Assembly: GCA_033764075.1 (NCBI GenBank)
Contig: JANRJH010000023.1
Location: forward strand, 58,136 to 122,135
Length of the DNA: 64,000 nt
Reading direction: 5' to 3'
Source of the DNA: M3007 sp033764075
GTDB taxonomy: Bacteria; Bacteroidota; Bacteroidia; Chitinophagales; Saprospiraceae
Positions within the stretch are counted from its first letter, which is position 1; each line of letters opens with the position of its first letter. Below are positions 27,033 to 35,062 of this stretch, one piece after another. A model generated the notes under the pieces. That model had not been told where the DNA came from and ran no database searches. It was given only the letters and a program-made list of their open reading frames with translations. The position numbers were made by a program, and so were the translations under genes.

Positions 27033-28994
27033 ATGATCACCCTGCACGCCCTGCTCGTCGGCATCAATGCCTACCCCATCCAAAACCACGTATTGAAAGG
27101 TTGCCTCAACGACCTGCAGTTGCTGCACGATTACTTGGAATACTATTGCCGCAGCCTGGGCATCCGGTTCAGGCCGCTGGTACTCGCAGATGACAAGGCC
27201 AGGCGGGAAGACATCATTGAGGGTTTCAAACATTTTGAGGCCGCGCGCGCGGAAGAGTGCTGCCTGTTCCAGTTCTCGGGCCACGGCGCGCGGGTGCGCG
27301 CGCCGGCGGAATTCCAGGAGCCGGATCACCACATCGAATCGCTGGTGTGCTGGGACAGCCGGTTGCCGGACGGCCGCGATCTGCTGGACAAAGAACTGTC
27401 GTACCTCATCTGGGAAGCCTCGCAACGCACGACACTGCCCTTCGTCTCTATCATGGACTGCTGCCATTCCGGCGATATGCGGACGGCTGAGCAGGTAAAA
27501 AAGGATACGCAACTGGAAATCGTCGGCGTCCGGTCTGTCCGGGAGGTGGGCGGCTATTCCACGGCGCCCGAAGTGCCCGATTATCTGGGCATGGAGCACT
27601 ATTACCGAACGGAAAAAGGCTATTTGAAACCGCCCATCGGCCGGCGCGTGCATCTGGGGGCCTGCCGCAATATCGAACTGGCCAAAGAAGTGGAGGTGCC
27701 GCTGGCGGAGGGCAGGCAGGCCCGCGGCATTTTTACCCATTGCCTGGTGGAAGTGCTGCAAAACACCGGCCCGCTGATCTCGTACACCGATTTGCAGCAG
27801 CGCGTCAATGCGCGTATCCGGCAAAATGTCAAAGACCAGTCGGCGCAACTGACGCCCACGCACACCGAAGATCGCGCGCTGGGGTTTCTCATGGTCAATC
27901 TCAGCAAATCGCGGCCCTCTTTGCTGGTGTCCTGGGATAAAGGCGCGCAAGACTGGTTCGTCAACGCCGGGGGGCTGCACGGCCTCGCCGCCACCGCCGC
28001 CGGTAACGCCCCTGCGCTGCTGGAACTTGCCGCCGATAAGCGCCAACTGACCGTCAAAAGTGTACAGCCCAACCGAGCCGCCGTCAGCGGCATGGACGGA
28101 CTGGATACCCGGCAGTCGTACGTGGCCACCATTACCCAACAGGCCATACCCAAACTGACGCTCTGCTTCGGCCGGGACAATGACCCGGCGGCCGAAGCGG
28201 CCATCCGGGAAATGATGGAGCGGCAAGCCTCCGACATGTATGGTCTGGAAGACAAGCCGGTCAATGCCAACTACCTTCTGCTCGCCAAAGACGGCCGGTA
28301 TTTCCTGACCGGCCTGCACGACGACCGGATGTTATTCCAATCCACTCCGCAAACAGATCCCGGGGAATTTTTAAATCGCCTGGGCAAAGTTGCCTTCTGG
28401 AACCAGGTGCAGCAACTGCAAAATCCGATTACCCGTATCCTCGAATCGGAAATTGACATGCAGCTGTACCGGCTGTCGGAAAAACGGCAAATGAAAGACA
28501 TGCACGACGACGCCCCGATGGAAGCCATCGACTGGCAGGGTGCGCCCTGTGCGTTCCGGTATTTTGCGGACGGCGAAAAGCCTTTTTTACCGGCATTTCA
28601 ACTCAAGGTAAAAAACAATAGCCACCGGTCGTTTTGGGTGGGATTGTTGTACCTGGATGCACAATTTGGCATATCCGATTTTTTACTGCCGCCGCAAATG
28701 CTGGGGCCTGGCGAAGAGATATGGGCGGTGCAAAAATCGGGAAACCACTTGTTCCGGACGATCCCCCTTCAGATAGATGACCCGCAATTTGACCAGGTGG
28801 ACGAATTTCTGAAACTACTCATCAGCACCGATGAACTGAAAACGGATGTGTTTAACCAGTCACCGTTGGAAGTGGAAAGAGAAAACACCCGCGGCAAAAG
28901 AACGCTGTTCTTCCCGAAGGTGGGGCAAAAAACAACAGAGGCGGATTGGGCTGCCAAGATGGTGTGGGTAAGGTTGATGCGGAAAGCAGAGTAG
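27033..28994 (+). CDS. Caspase-like (metacaspase-type, peptidase C14) protease
   Basis: A 653-residue protein starting at the ATG at 27033, where the p20 fold begins (MITLHALLVGINAYP). It has KGCLNDLQLL, the catalytic His at 84 in FQFSGHGARV, and the catalytic Cys at 144 in MDCCHSG, as in metacaspases. The C-terminal ~370 residues are beta-rich (VKSVQPNRAAVSGM, FQLKVKNNSHRSFWVGLLYLD) and resemble a ligand- or protein-binding region; no family assigned. There is no signal peptide. It is divergent from module B and may act in the same pathway as a second protease. Caspase-like bacterial proteases are known effectors of regulated cell death; the role here is inferred from context. Confidence 0.88.
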   Translation: MITLHALLVGINAYPIQNHVLKGCLNDLQLLHDYLEYYCRSLGIRFRPLVLADDKARREDIIEGFKHFEAARAEECCLFQFSGHGARVRAPAEFQEPDHHIESLVCWDSRLPDGRDLLDKELSYLIWEASQRTTLPFVSIMDCCHSGDMRTAEQVKKDTQLEIVGVRSVREVGGYSTAPEVPDYLGMEHYYRTEKGYLKPPIGRRVHLGACRNIELAKEVEVPLAEGRQARGIFTHCLVEVLQNTGPLISYTDLQQRVNARIRQNVKDQSAQLTPTHTEDRALGFLMVNLSKSRPSLLVSWDKGAQDWFVNAGGLHGLAATAAGNAPALLELAADKRQLTVKSVQPNRAAVSGMDGLDTRQSYVATITQQAIPKLTLCFGRDNDPAAEAAIREMMERQASDMYGLEDKPVNANYLLLAKDGRYFLTGLHDDRMLFQSTPQTDPGEFLNRLGKVAFWNQVQQLQNPITRILESEIDMQLYRLSEKRQMKDMHDDAPMEAIDWQGAPCAFRYFADGEKPFLPAFQLKVKNNSHRSFWVGLLYLDAQFGISDFLLPPQMLGPGEEIWAVQKSGNHLFRTIPLQIDDPQFDQVDEFLKLLISTDELKTDVFNQSPLEVERENTRGKRTLFFPKVGQKTTEADWAAKMVWVRLMRKAE

Positions 28995-29003
28995 ACATCC
29001 CCC

Positions 29004-29468
29004 CTACCGCTCCCGCATATCCCCATAAAAAATCAACTCCCACTCATCCGCAGGGCTCTTGGCAAACCGACGCTCCAGGCCGAAGTTGCCCACCTTGGTG
29101 AAGATGCGTTCGATGATCATCACCTCACCCACCTGTTCGATTTCCCGGCGGTAGTTGTTGGAAGCAAAATCGACCGGACGGTGCATGCGCCAGTTTTCCG
29201 GCAACCACTCGATTTCGCGGATGACCACCCGGCTGCTGTCCTCCTGCACGCCCGTTTCGCCGGCGAGGGGCCACACGATGTGGGCGATCTGGTAGAGGCT
29301 GTCTTCGTGGAAACGCTGGTAAAATTCCTCAAAGCCGGGTGGCATACCGGCGGCGGCGTTGGACACCTGCACTTTTTCCTGTCCGGGGTTGTTCTGACAG
29401 GAAAAACAGACAAGGATAGCGAGTACCGGGAAAAGGCGGGCGGGATGCATGGTATTTTTTAGATTCAT
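29004..29468 (-). CDS. Lipoprotein, possibly DUF4348-like
   Basis: A 154-residue lipoprotein with lipobox CFSC at about residues 21-24; a second ATG at 29450 is an equally good start. The mature part has a helix-rich domain (GFEEFYQRFHEDSLYQIAHIVWPLAG) followed by strands (DEWELIFYGDM). The opening resembles DUF4348 proteins of Bacteroidota, recalled rather than tested. It converges on the caspase gene with a 9-bp gap and is divergent from the carbonic anhydrase gene. Function unknown. Confidence 0.72.
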   Translation of the reverse strand: MNLKNTMHPARLFPVLAILVCFSCQNNPGQEKVQVSNAAAGMPPGFEEFYQRFHEDSLYQIAHIVWPLAGETGVQEDSSRVVIREIEWLPENWRMHRPVDFASNNYRREIEQVGEVMIIERIFTKVGNFGLERRFAKSPADEWELIFYGDMRER

Positions 29469-29566
29469 GTACAGCGAAGCAAATTTTCGGTAAAAGACAC
29501 CATTTTTTATCAGAAAACGACATAAAAGGCGTCCCCATTATCCCGTTTTTTTGCAAAAAAAAAACG

Positions 29567-30298
29567 ATGCGTTCGATATTGTGGTTTTTCACAGCCGTTT
29601 TGGTATTTTTCTCTGCGTGTTCGGCACCGAGGGTGAGTACGGTGGAAACGCGTGAACATTTGGCGCACATGGGCCCCATGGACGTGCTGGAAATGCTGAA
29701 GGCGGGCAATGAGCGGTTTGTCCACGGCCGACCGCTGGTGTACAACTACCCCAGGCAGGTGGCCCTCACGGCGGCGGGCCAGTCGCCAAGCGCGTTGGTG
29801 CTCACGTGCATGGACTCCCGGGTGGCCCCCGAAATTATTTTCAACCAGGGTATCGGTGAGTTGTTCACGGTGCGGGTGGCCGGTAACATCATCTCCCCGG
29901 AAATCCTGGGCAGCATGGAATACGCCTGTGGGCACGCGGGCACCAAGCTCATTGTGGTGCTTGGGCACACCCATTGCGGCGCCGTGACCGGCGCCTGCAT
30001 GCACTTCCGCCACCCGGAGCAGCACAGCAGCATTCCGGAACCCGGACTGGAAGCGGTGTTTGCCGATTTGCGCCCGGCGGTGGAGCAGGCCGACCACGAG
30101 GAAGGCGCCGAAAACGAGGAGACGTTCATCGAACACACGGCGGTGGATAACGTGCTGCTCGACATCCGCCGCATCCGCGCCGAAAGCCCGGAACTGGCCG
30201 CGCTGGAACACGCCGGACACATTGCCATTGTGGGTGGCGTATACGACGTGCAAACCGGTCGGGTGGTGTTTTTGGCGGCAGAAAAGCCGCAACACTGA
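29567..30298 (+). CDS. Beta-class carbonic anhydrase, lipoprotein form
   Basis: 243 residues. It catalyses CO2 + H2O to bicarbonate + H+. The zinc ligands are visible: Cys in VLTCMDSR, then His and Cys in VLGHTHCGAV; the Asp-Arg dyad lies in MDSR. The N-terminus is a lipoprotein signal (ILWFFTAVLVFFSAC), so the enzyme is probably anchored in the periplasm or outer membrane rather than cytosolic, a variant seen in some Bacteroidota and Proteobacteria. It stands alone, divergent from the 29004 lipoprotein. Confidence 0.93.
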   Translation: MRSILWFFTAVLVFFSACSAPRVSTVETREHLAHMGPMDVLEMLKAGNERFVHGRPLVYNYPRQVALTAAGQSPSALVLTCMDSRVAPEIIFNQGIGELFTVRVAGNIISPEILGSMEYACGHAGTKLIVVLGHTHCGAVTGACMHFRHPEQHSSIPEPGLEAVFADLRPAVEQADHEEGAENEETFIEHTAVDNVLLDIRRIRAESPELAALEHAGHIAIVGGVYDVQTGRVVFLAAEKPQH

Positions 30299-30362
30299 GC
30301 GCATCCACTTTTGCCCGTTCGGGTAATGCGAAGAATAGGGTAGCGTGTTTGGCTTTTTCCCG

Positions 30363-30370
30363 TATTTTTG
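30363..30370 (+). promoter_or_regulatory. -7 promoter element (TATTTTTG)
   Basis: TAnnTTTG match 22 bp upstream of the DUF58 gene start; probable promoter of the DUF58-PPK2-Hsp15 run. Confidence 0.45.
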
Positions 30371-30392
30371 CCTGCTTATCTGAATCGCATCC

Positions 30393-31331
30393 ATGCACCC
30401 CGTACTCGAATCGCAAGAAATACGCGCCCTCGGCAGCAACCTCGAACTCCTCGCCCAGCAGGTGGTCGAAGGCTTCATCGTGGGCCTGCACCGCAGCCCT
30501 TTTCACGGGTTCTCCGTTGAGTTTGCCGAACACCGGCTCTACAACCGCGGCGAAAGCACCCGTAACATCGACTGGAAGGTGTTCGGCCGCACCGACAAGC
30601 TGTTCACCAAAAAATACGAGGAGGAGACCAACCTGCGCTGCTTCCTGGCGCTCGACGCCTCCTCGACCATGTACTACCCCTGGGACGAGAAAAACCCGGA
30701 CAAGTACAAGTACCAGAATAAGTTCTGCTTCGCCGCCCAGTCGGCCGCCGTGCTCATGAACTTGCTCAAGCGGCAACGCGACGCTTTCGGGCTTACCCTT
30801 TTCGACGAGACCATCCGCGAGAGCACCCGGGCCAAGTCCAGCACCGTGCACTACCGCCTCCTGCTCTCCTACCTGATCGACCGCATCGAAAACCCGCGGC
30901 TGAACGTCAAAACCGACGTGGCCGCCAGCCTCCACCTGCTGGCGGACGCCATCCCGCGCCGTTCGCTGGTGGTGATCTTCACCGACGTGATTGAGCAGAT
31001 CGGCCAGGCCGAAGACCTGTTCTCCGCCCTCCAGCACCTGCGCTACAACAAACACGAGGTAATCCTCTTTCATGTCACCGATAAAACCCACGAGCTCGAC
31101 TTCGCCTTCGAAAATCGGCCCTACCTGTTCGTGGACATGGAAAGCGGCGAGCAGGTGCGCCTGCAACCCAATCAGATCAAGGAATTCTACACCGAACAGG
31201 TGCATGCTTTTATGGAACAACTGAACATGCGCTGCCTGCAGTTCAGCATCGATTTTGTAGAAGCGGACATCAACAAGGGGTTTGCGCCCATCCTGCAAAC
31301 CTGGATGGTAAAACGAGCCAAAATGGGGTAA
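30393..31331 (+). CDS. DUF58 family protein
   Basis: A 312-residue protein with the DUF58 signature (GFSVEFAEHRLYNRGESTRNIDWKVFGRTDKLFTKKYEEET) followed by a von Willebrand A-like fold (LALDASSTMYY, RRSLVVIFTDVIEQ). DUF58 proteins are usually found beside MoxR ATPases and VWA proteins in envelope-stress clusters; no MoxR gene is adjacent here. The stop lies one base before the PPK2 start, so it is co-transcribed with PPK2 and probably Hsp15. There is no signal peptide or membrane segment. Confidence 0.9.
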   Translation: MHPVLESQEIRALGSNLELLAQQVVEGFIVGLHRSPFHGFSVEFAEHRLYNRGESTRNIDWKVFGRTDKLFTKKYEEETNLRCFLALDASSTMYYPWDEKNPDKYKYQNKFCFAAQSAAVLMNLLKRQRDAFGLTLFDETIRESTRAKSSTVHYRLLLSYLIDRIENPRLNVKTDVAASLHLLADAIPRRSLVVIFTDVIEQIGQAEDLFSALQHLRYNKHEVILFHVTDKTHELDFAFENRPYLFVDMESGEQVRLQPNQIKEFYTEQVHAFMEQLNMRCLQFSIDFVEADINKGFAPILQTWMVKRAKMG

Positions 31332-31332
31332 C

Positions 31333-32064
31333 ATGATCAAACTTGCCGACATCTCCAGCGATGCGCCGAAACACCTGGACAAAGACGAAATCCAGGCCGA
31401 AACCGACCGCCTGGTCAAACGACTGGGCCAACTTCAGCACCTCATGTACGCCGAAGGCAAACACTGCGCCCTGGTGATCCTCCAGGGCATGGACGCCAGC
31501 GGCAAAGACGGCGCTGTGCGCAACGTGTTCGCCGATTGCACCATTGCCGGCCTCAACCTGGTGTCGTTCAAAAAGCCGCACGAGCTGGAAATGAGCCACG
31601 ATTTCCTCTGGCGCGTGCACCAGGCCGTGCCGCAAAAAGGCTACCTGACCATCTTCAACCGCAGCCATTACGAGGATATCCTGATCCAGCGCGTACACCA
31701 GTGGATCGATATGGAACGGGTGAAAAAGCGCATGGCCGCCATCAACGCATTTGAGGAACTCCTGGCGTTTGACAACAACACCCACATTTTCAAGTTCTTC
31801 ATGCACATCTCCAGGGAGGAACAGGAAAAACAACTCCTCGAACGCATACACGAGGCCGACAAGCGCTGGAAACACAACGATGGCGACTGGGAAGAGCGTA
31901 AAAAATGGGACGCTTATATGGAGGCATACGAATACGCCATCAACAACAGCACCATCCCCTGGACCATTTGCCCGGTGGACCAACGCTGGTACCGCGATTA
32001 TGTGATCGCCAAAACGATCGTGGAAAAACTGGAAAAACTCGACATGCGCTTACCCGGGGAGTAA
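31333..32064 (+). CDS. ppk2: Polyphosphate kinase 2 family protein
   Basis: A 243-residue PPK2-family phosphotransferase, which moves phosphate between polyphosphate and nucleotides. Walker A GMDASGKDG is at about 52-60, Walker B FNRSHYED at about 105-112, and the lid region has conserved Arg/Lys (ERIHEADKRWKHNDGDWEERKKW). The length matches single-domain PPK2 of the polyP-dependent NDP/NMP kinase type; nucleotide preference cannot be read from sequence alone. It sits between the DUF58 gene (1 bp) and the Hsp15 gene (2 bp) in one transcript. Confidence 0.92.
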   Translation: MIKLADISSDAPKHLDKDEIQAETDRLVKRLGQLQHLMYAEGKHCALVILQGMDASGKDGAVRNVFADCTIAGLNLVSFKKPHELEMSHDFLWRVHQAVPQKGYLTIFNRSHYEDILIQRVHQWIDMERVKKRMAAINAFEELLAFDNNTHIFKFFMHISREEQEKQLLERIHEADKRWKHNDGDWEERKKWDAYMEAYEYAINNSTIPWTICPVDQRWYRDYVIAKTIVEKLEKLDMRLPGE

Positions 32065-32066
32065 TC

Positions 32067-32450
32067 ATGGATAAGGTGCGAATCGACAAATGGCTGTGGA
32101 GTGTGCGCATTTTCAAGACCCGCACACTGGCCACCGACGCCTGCAAGGCCGGTAAGGTAAAGGTTGCAGAAGACTCCGTGAAACCCTCATACCTGCTCAA
32201 ACCGGGCGAAATCGTGGAAGTCAAAAAAGACGGTTTCAACTTTCAGTACCGCGCTGTTCAGCTCATCGAGAAACGCGTGGGCGCACCCATCGCCGTCACC
32301 TGTTACGAAGACATCACGCCGGAAGAGGAGCGCCTGAAGTACACCTCCTGGTTTCTGAATAGCAAAACAACCACCGAACGCCGCGAACGGGGCGCCGGCC
32401 GGCCGACCAAAAAAGAACGCCGGGAAATCGACGCCTTTAAAGGAGAATAA
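32067..32450 (+). CDS. hslR: S4-domain RNA-binding protein, Hsp15 family
   Basis: 127 residues from the ATG at 32067; longer frames through the PPK2 gene are not coding. The S4 domain is at the N-terminus (VRIDKWLWSVRIFKTRTLATDACKAGKV...LKPGEIVEV), followed by a basic tail (RRERGAGRPTKKERREI) typical of Hsp15. Hsp15 binds 50S subunits that carry a stalled nascent chain and peptidyl-tRNA, helping recycle them. It starts 2 bp after PPK2 and is probably co-expressed with it. Confidence 0.92.
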   Translation: MDKVRIDKWLWSVRIFKTRTLATDACKAGKVKVAEDSVKPSYLLKPGEIVEVKKDGFNFQYRAVQLIEKRVGAPIAVTCYEDITPEEERLKYTSWFLNSKTTTERRERGAGRPTKKERREIDAFKGE

Positions 32451-32463
32451 GCTCTAAGCCAAT

Positions 32464-32775
32464 TTACATCAGGCCGAAAATCTTCGCGTATTTCAGCATC
32501 TCACCCGGGTTACTGATCTTCAGCTTGCCGGTCATCATGGCCATCATCGGGTTCAGGTCTTTGGAGAGCAACTTGGCCAGGGTGTCGGCCGATGCCGTGA
32601 CGGTGCAGTTGGCGTCTCCTTCCAGACCCTCATTGACCGAAAGTTTGCCGTTGTCCAGATGCAAGGTGAACTGGCCGCCGTCGGCAATATCGAAATGGAA
32701 ACGGGTGGAAAGACCTTCCACGGCATCGGGATCAATTTTGGAGGGCAGCTTTTCCAGAAAAGTTTTTAAGTCCAT
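32464..32775 (-). CDS. SCP2 sterol-carrier domain protein
   Basis: A 103-residue single-domain SCP-2-like protein with the typical pattern (FHFDIADGGQFTLHLDNGKLSVNEG...CTVTASADTLAKLLSKDLNPMMAMMTGKLKISNPGEMLKYAKIF). Such proteins form a hydrophobic lipid-binding cavity. It converges on the Hsp15 gene. A TACCTTTG -7-like box on the minus strand at 32837-32844 could be its promoter. Confidence 0.9.
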   Translation of the reverse strand: MDLKTFLEKLPSKIDPDAVEGLSTRFHFDIADGGQFTLHLDNGKLSVNEGLEGDANCTVTASADTLAKLLSKDLNPMMAMMTGKLKISNPGEMLKYAKIFGLM

Positions 32776-32860
32776 TTTTACGGGTTAACGGGAACCGATT
32801 CCCGGTTATATCTTACGTTTGGCAGTCAAATTTTGCCAAAGGTAAACGACCGTTATCGAT

Positions 32861-33763
32861 ATGCCCATCCGTTTTTGGTTTTCCACCGTATTTTGTTGCA
32901 TGATGGCCTGTCAGGCAGATGAATCCGTGACCGTTCCCCCTGGTTTCGATTGGCAAGGGCACCGCGGTTGCCGCGGACTCATGCCCGAAAACACCATCCC
33001 GGCTTTTCTCAAAGCCCTGGAGTTCGAAGCCGTCACCACCCTGGAGCTGGACCTGGCGGTTTCGGCCGACGGCCGGCTGGTGCTCAGCCACGAACCCTGG
33101 TTTTATGCCCCCATCACCACCCTGCCCGGTGGCGCGCCTTTGGAAGAAACCGCCGAAGAGCAACACCTGCTGTTTCGGCTGACCGCCGAGGAAATTCGCC
33201 GCTACGACGTCGGCATACGCCCGCATCCCCGTTTCCCCCAACAAAAACGCACACCGGCCTGCAAACCGACGCTGCAGGAAGTGGTGGACACCGTGCGGGC
33301 CGTTAGTCCGGAGCGCGCTGCGCACATCGGCTGGAATATGGAAATCAAAAGCAGACCGGAGTGGGATGGCGACAAAACACCGCCGGTCGACAGCTTCGCC
33401 CGGCTGGTCGTAGCTTTTTTGCAAAAAAATCAATTGACGGAGCAAACCACCGTGCAGTCTTTCGATGTGCGCGCGCTGCAGGCCGTCCGGAAAATAGCCC
33501 CCCAAATCCGGCTCGTGCTGCTGGTAGAAAACAACAGAACGCTGGAAGAGAACCTATCGGACCTGGGATTCGTCCCTGCGGTGTACAGTCCTGACCACAC
33601 GCTGGTCAATCAAAAACTCGTGCAACAATGCCGGGAAAAAGGCCTGAAACTCATTCCATGGACCATCAACGAGGTGCCGGATATGCGACGCCTCATTCGC
33701 CTGAGGGTGGATGGTATTATTACGGATTATCCGGATCGGCTTTCGGCTGTCGGTAGTCGGTAG
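32861..33763 (+). CDS. Glycerophosphodiester phosphodiesterase, lipoprotein form
   Basis: 300 residues. It hydrolyses glycerophosphodiesters to glycerol-3-phosphate and an alcohol. The GDPD TIM-barrel motifs are visible: GHRGCRGLMPENT with catalytic His, LELDLAVSADGRLVLSHEP with metal-binding Glu/Asp and second His, NMEIKS, and IPWTINEVPDMRRLIRLRVDGIITDYPDRL. The N-terminus has a short lipoprotein-like signal (FSTVFCCMMAC). Its last residues (SAVGSR) and stop codon are supplied by the GTCGGTAGTCGG repeat that follows, so the native C-terminus may have been replaced. Confidence 0.92.
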   Translation: MPIRFWFSTVFCCMMACQADESVTVPPGFDWQGHRGCRGLMPENTIPAFLKALEFEAVTTLELDLAVSADGRLVLSHEPWFYAPITTLPGGAPLEETAEEQHLLFRLTAEEIRRYDVGIRPHPRFPQQKRTPACKPTLQEVVDTVRAVSPERAAHIGWNMEIKSRPEWDGDKTPPVDSFARLVVAFLQKNQLTEQTTVQSFDVRALQAVRKIAPQIRLVLLVENNRTLEENLSDLGFVPAVYSPDHTLVNQKLVQQCREKGLKLIPWTINEVPDMRRLIRLRVDGIITDYPDRLSAVGSR

Positions 33764-33998
33764 TCGGCTGTCGGTCGTTGGCTGTCGGTCGTCGGCTATC
33801 GGTAGTCGGCTGTCGGTCGTCGGCTGTCGGTCGTTGGCTATCGGCCTCCCCGGATTTCATCCGGGGTTATTCAAGTTCAACCGCTACGCGGTTATGAGCC
33901 GATAGCCGAAAACCGACAGCCGACTACCGCCAGCCGATCGCCGACTACCGACTACCAACAGCCGAAAGCCGACTACCGACTACCGATAGCCGACTCGA
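33742..33998. repeat. Large imperfect inverted repeat built of GTCGGTAGTCGGCTGTCGG units
   Basis: The left arm (about 33745-33846) consists of degenerate 7-10 bp units of GTCGGT/GTCGGC. The right arm (about 33898-33998) is the complementary CCGACTACCGACAGCC series. The centre holds a CCCCGGAT-TTC-ATCCGGGG hairpin plus the TTCAACCGCTACGCGGTT block also found, inverted, at about 34768 and 34880. Both convergent genes (GDPD and phosphoesterase) terminate inside it. Confidence 0.8.
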
Positions 33999-34683
33999 CA
34001 TTGCGCTGGAATAAAATCTCCCGCGTATCCAGGTTAAAAGCGCACAAATGGCCCAGTCCGATGCGGTTGGTGTATCGCGGCGGCGCGTACACGCAGCCGG
34101 CGTCGATGTCCAGGTATTGGAACTCGGAGAGATTCTGGCACAACATTTCTATGGATTCGCGCATCATGGGTGTATGGCCATGTACGATGATGCGGTTGCG
34201 CAGCCAGTCTTTTCGGATGTCATCGTGCCAGTTGCGGATGGTGAGTAGCGACCAAGTGTCGTCGTAAGGATGCGGCAGGTGAAAGTTCAGGCCGGCGTGT
34301 ACCAGAATGTACTCGTCCACTTCCAGCACATGGGGCAGGCTGTTCATGAACGCAATGTATCGCTCCGGAATGGCCTGAAAATCGGACACCCCAAAACTCA
34401 TGAGTGTGCGTTGTCCGTCGGTGGCGGCCCAGTTCTCCAGCCCCTCCAGGCTGATCAGGGCATACAGCACCAATTGTTCGTGGTTGCCACGCAAGCAGCG
34501 TACGGTGTACCCTTTATCCTGCAAATCGAATATCACATCGAACACACCCTTGGCATCCGGGCCGCGATCGACATAATCGCCCAGCAGGAACAACTCGTCG
34601 GATGCACTGAACCGGATTTTATCCAGCAAAGCAAGAAACGTTTTTCGACAGCCGTGAATGTCGGAGATGGCAAACTTGGACAT
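33973..34683 (-). CDS. Calcineurin-like (PPP-type) metallophosphoesterase
   Basis: A 236-residue serine/threonine protein phosphatase-like enzyme. It has the metal-site motifs SDIHG (residues 7-11), LLGDYVDRGPD and CLRGNHEQ, then VHAGLNF and IVHGHTPM. The family includes bacterial PrpA/ApaH-like phosphatases. The C-terminal residues ESAIGSR and the stop lie in the inverted repeat. A TACCTTTG box ends 4 bases before the ATG (34688-34695), which predicts a leaderless or nearly leaderless transcript. Confidence 0.92.
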   Translation of the reverse strand: MSKFAISDIHGCRKTFLALLDKIRFSASDELFLLGDYVDRGPDAKGVFDVIFDLQDKGYTVRCLRGNHEQLVLYALISLEGLENWAATDGQRTLMSFGVSDFQAIPERYIAFMNSLPHVLEVDEYILVHAGLNFHLPHPYDDTWSLLTIRNWHDDIRKDWLRNRIIVHGHTPMMRESIEMLCQNLSEFQYLDIDAGCVYAPPRYTNRIGLGHLCAFNLDTREILFQRNVESAIGSR

Positions 34684-34687
34684 GCGG

Positions 34688-34695
34688 CAAAGGTA
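34688..34695 (-). promoter_or_regulatory. -7 promoter element (TACCTTTG) directly abutting the start codon
   Basis: It matches TAnnTTTG on the minus strand with only four bases before the phosphoesterase ATG, suggesting a leaderless mRNA if used. Confidence 0.4.
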
Positions 34696-34696
34696 A

Positions 34697-34919
34697 GGAA
34701 TGCGGAATGCGGAATGCGGAATGCGGAATAAGGTTACGCCTGGTTTTCAGGGTAGCAAAGGGAACGACCGCGTAGCGGTTGAACATGAATAACCCCGGGT
34801 GCAACTGCGGAATGCGGAATGCGGAATGCGGAATGCGGAATAAGGTTACGCCTGGTTTTCAGGGTAGCAAAGGGAACGACCGCGTAGCGGTCGAACATGA
34901 ATAACCCCGGGTGCAACCC
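34697..34919. repeat. Two tandem copies of a 112-bp composite repeat
   Basis: Each copy has several GGAATGC heptamers, then AAGGTTACGCCTGG...GGGTAGCAAAGGGAACGACCGCGTAGCGGT, then GAACATGAATAACCCCGGGTGCAAC. Equivalent points are 112 bp apart (e.g. 34729 and 34841). The GCGTAGCGGT...AATAACCCCGG part also occurs inverted in the 33742 element. The rest of this 378-bp gene-free stretch (to 35062) is a GC-rich run of GGCGG units with no recognisable gene. Confidence 0.85.
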
Positions 34920-35062
34920 GGGGCGGGGGCGGGGCGGCGGCGGCGGCAGGCAGGGCGGGGCAGCAGGCGAGACGGGCGTCCGGGCCACGAAGGCCGGGAC
35001 CCAACGAAAACGCACCCACAGTCCGTCTATCCCTATGACCAATCACTTTTAAAACCTGTTCT

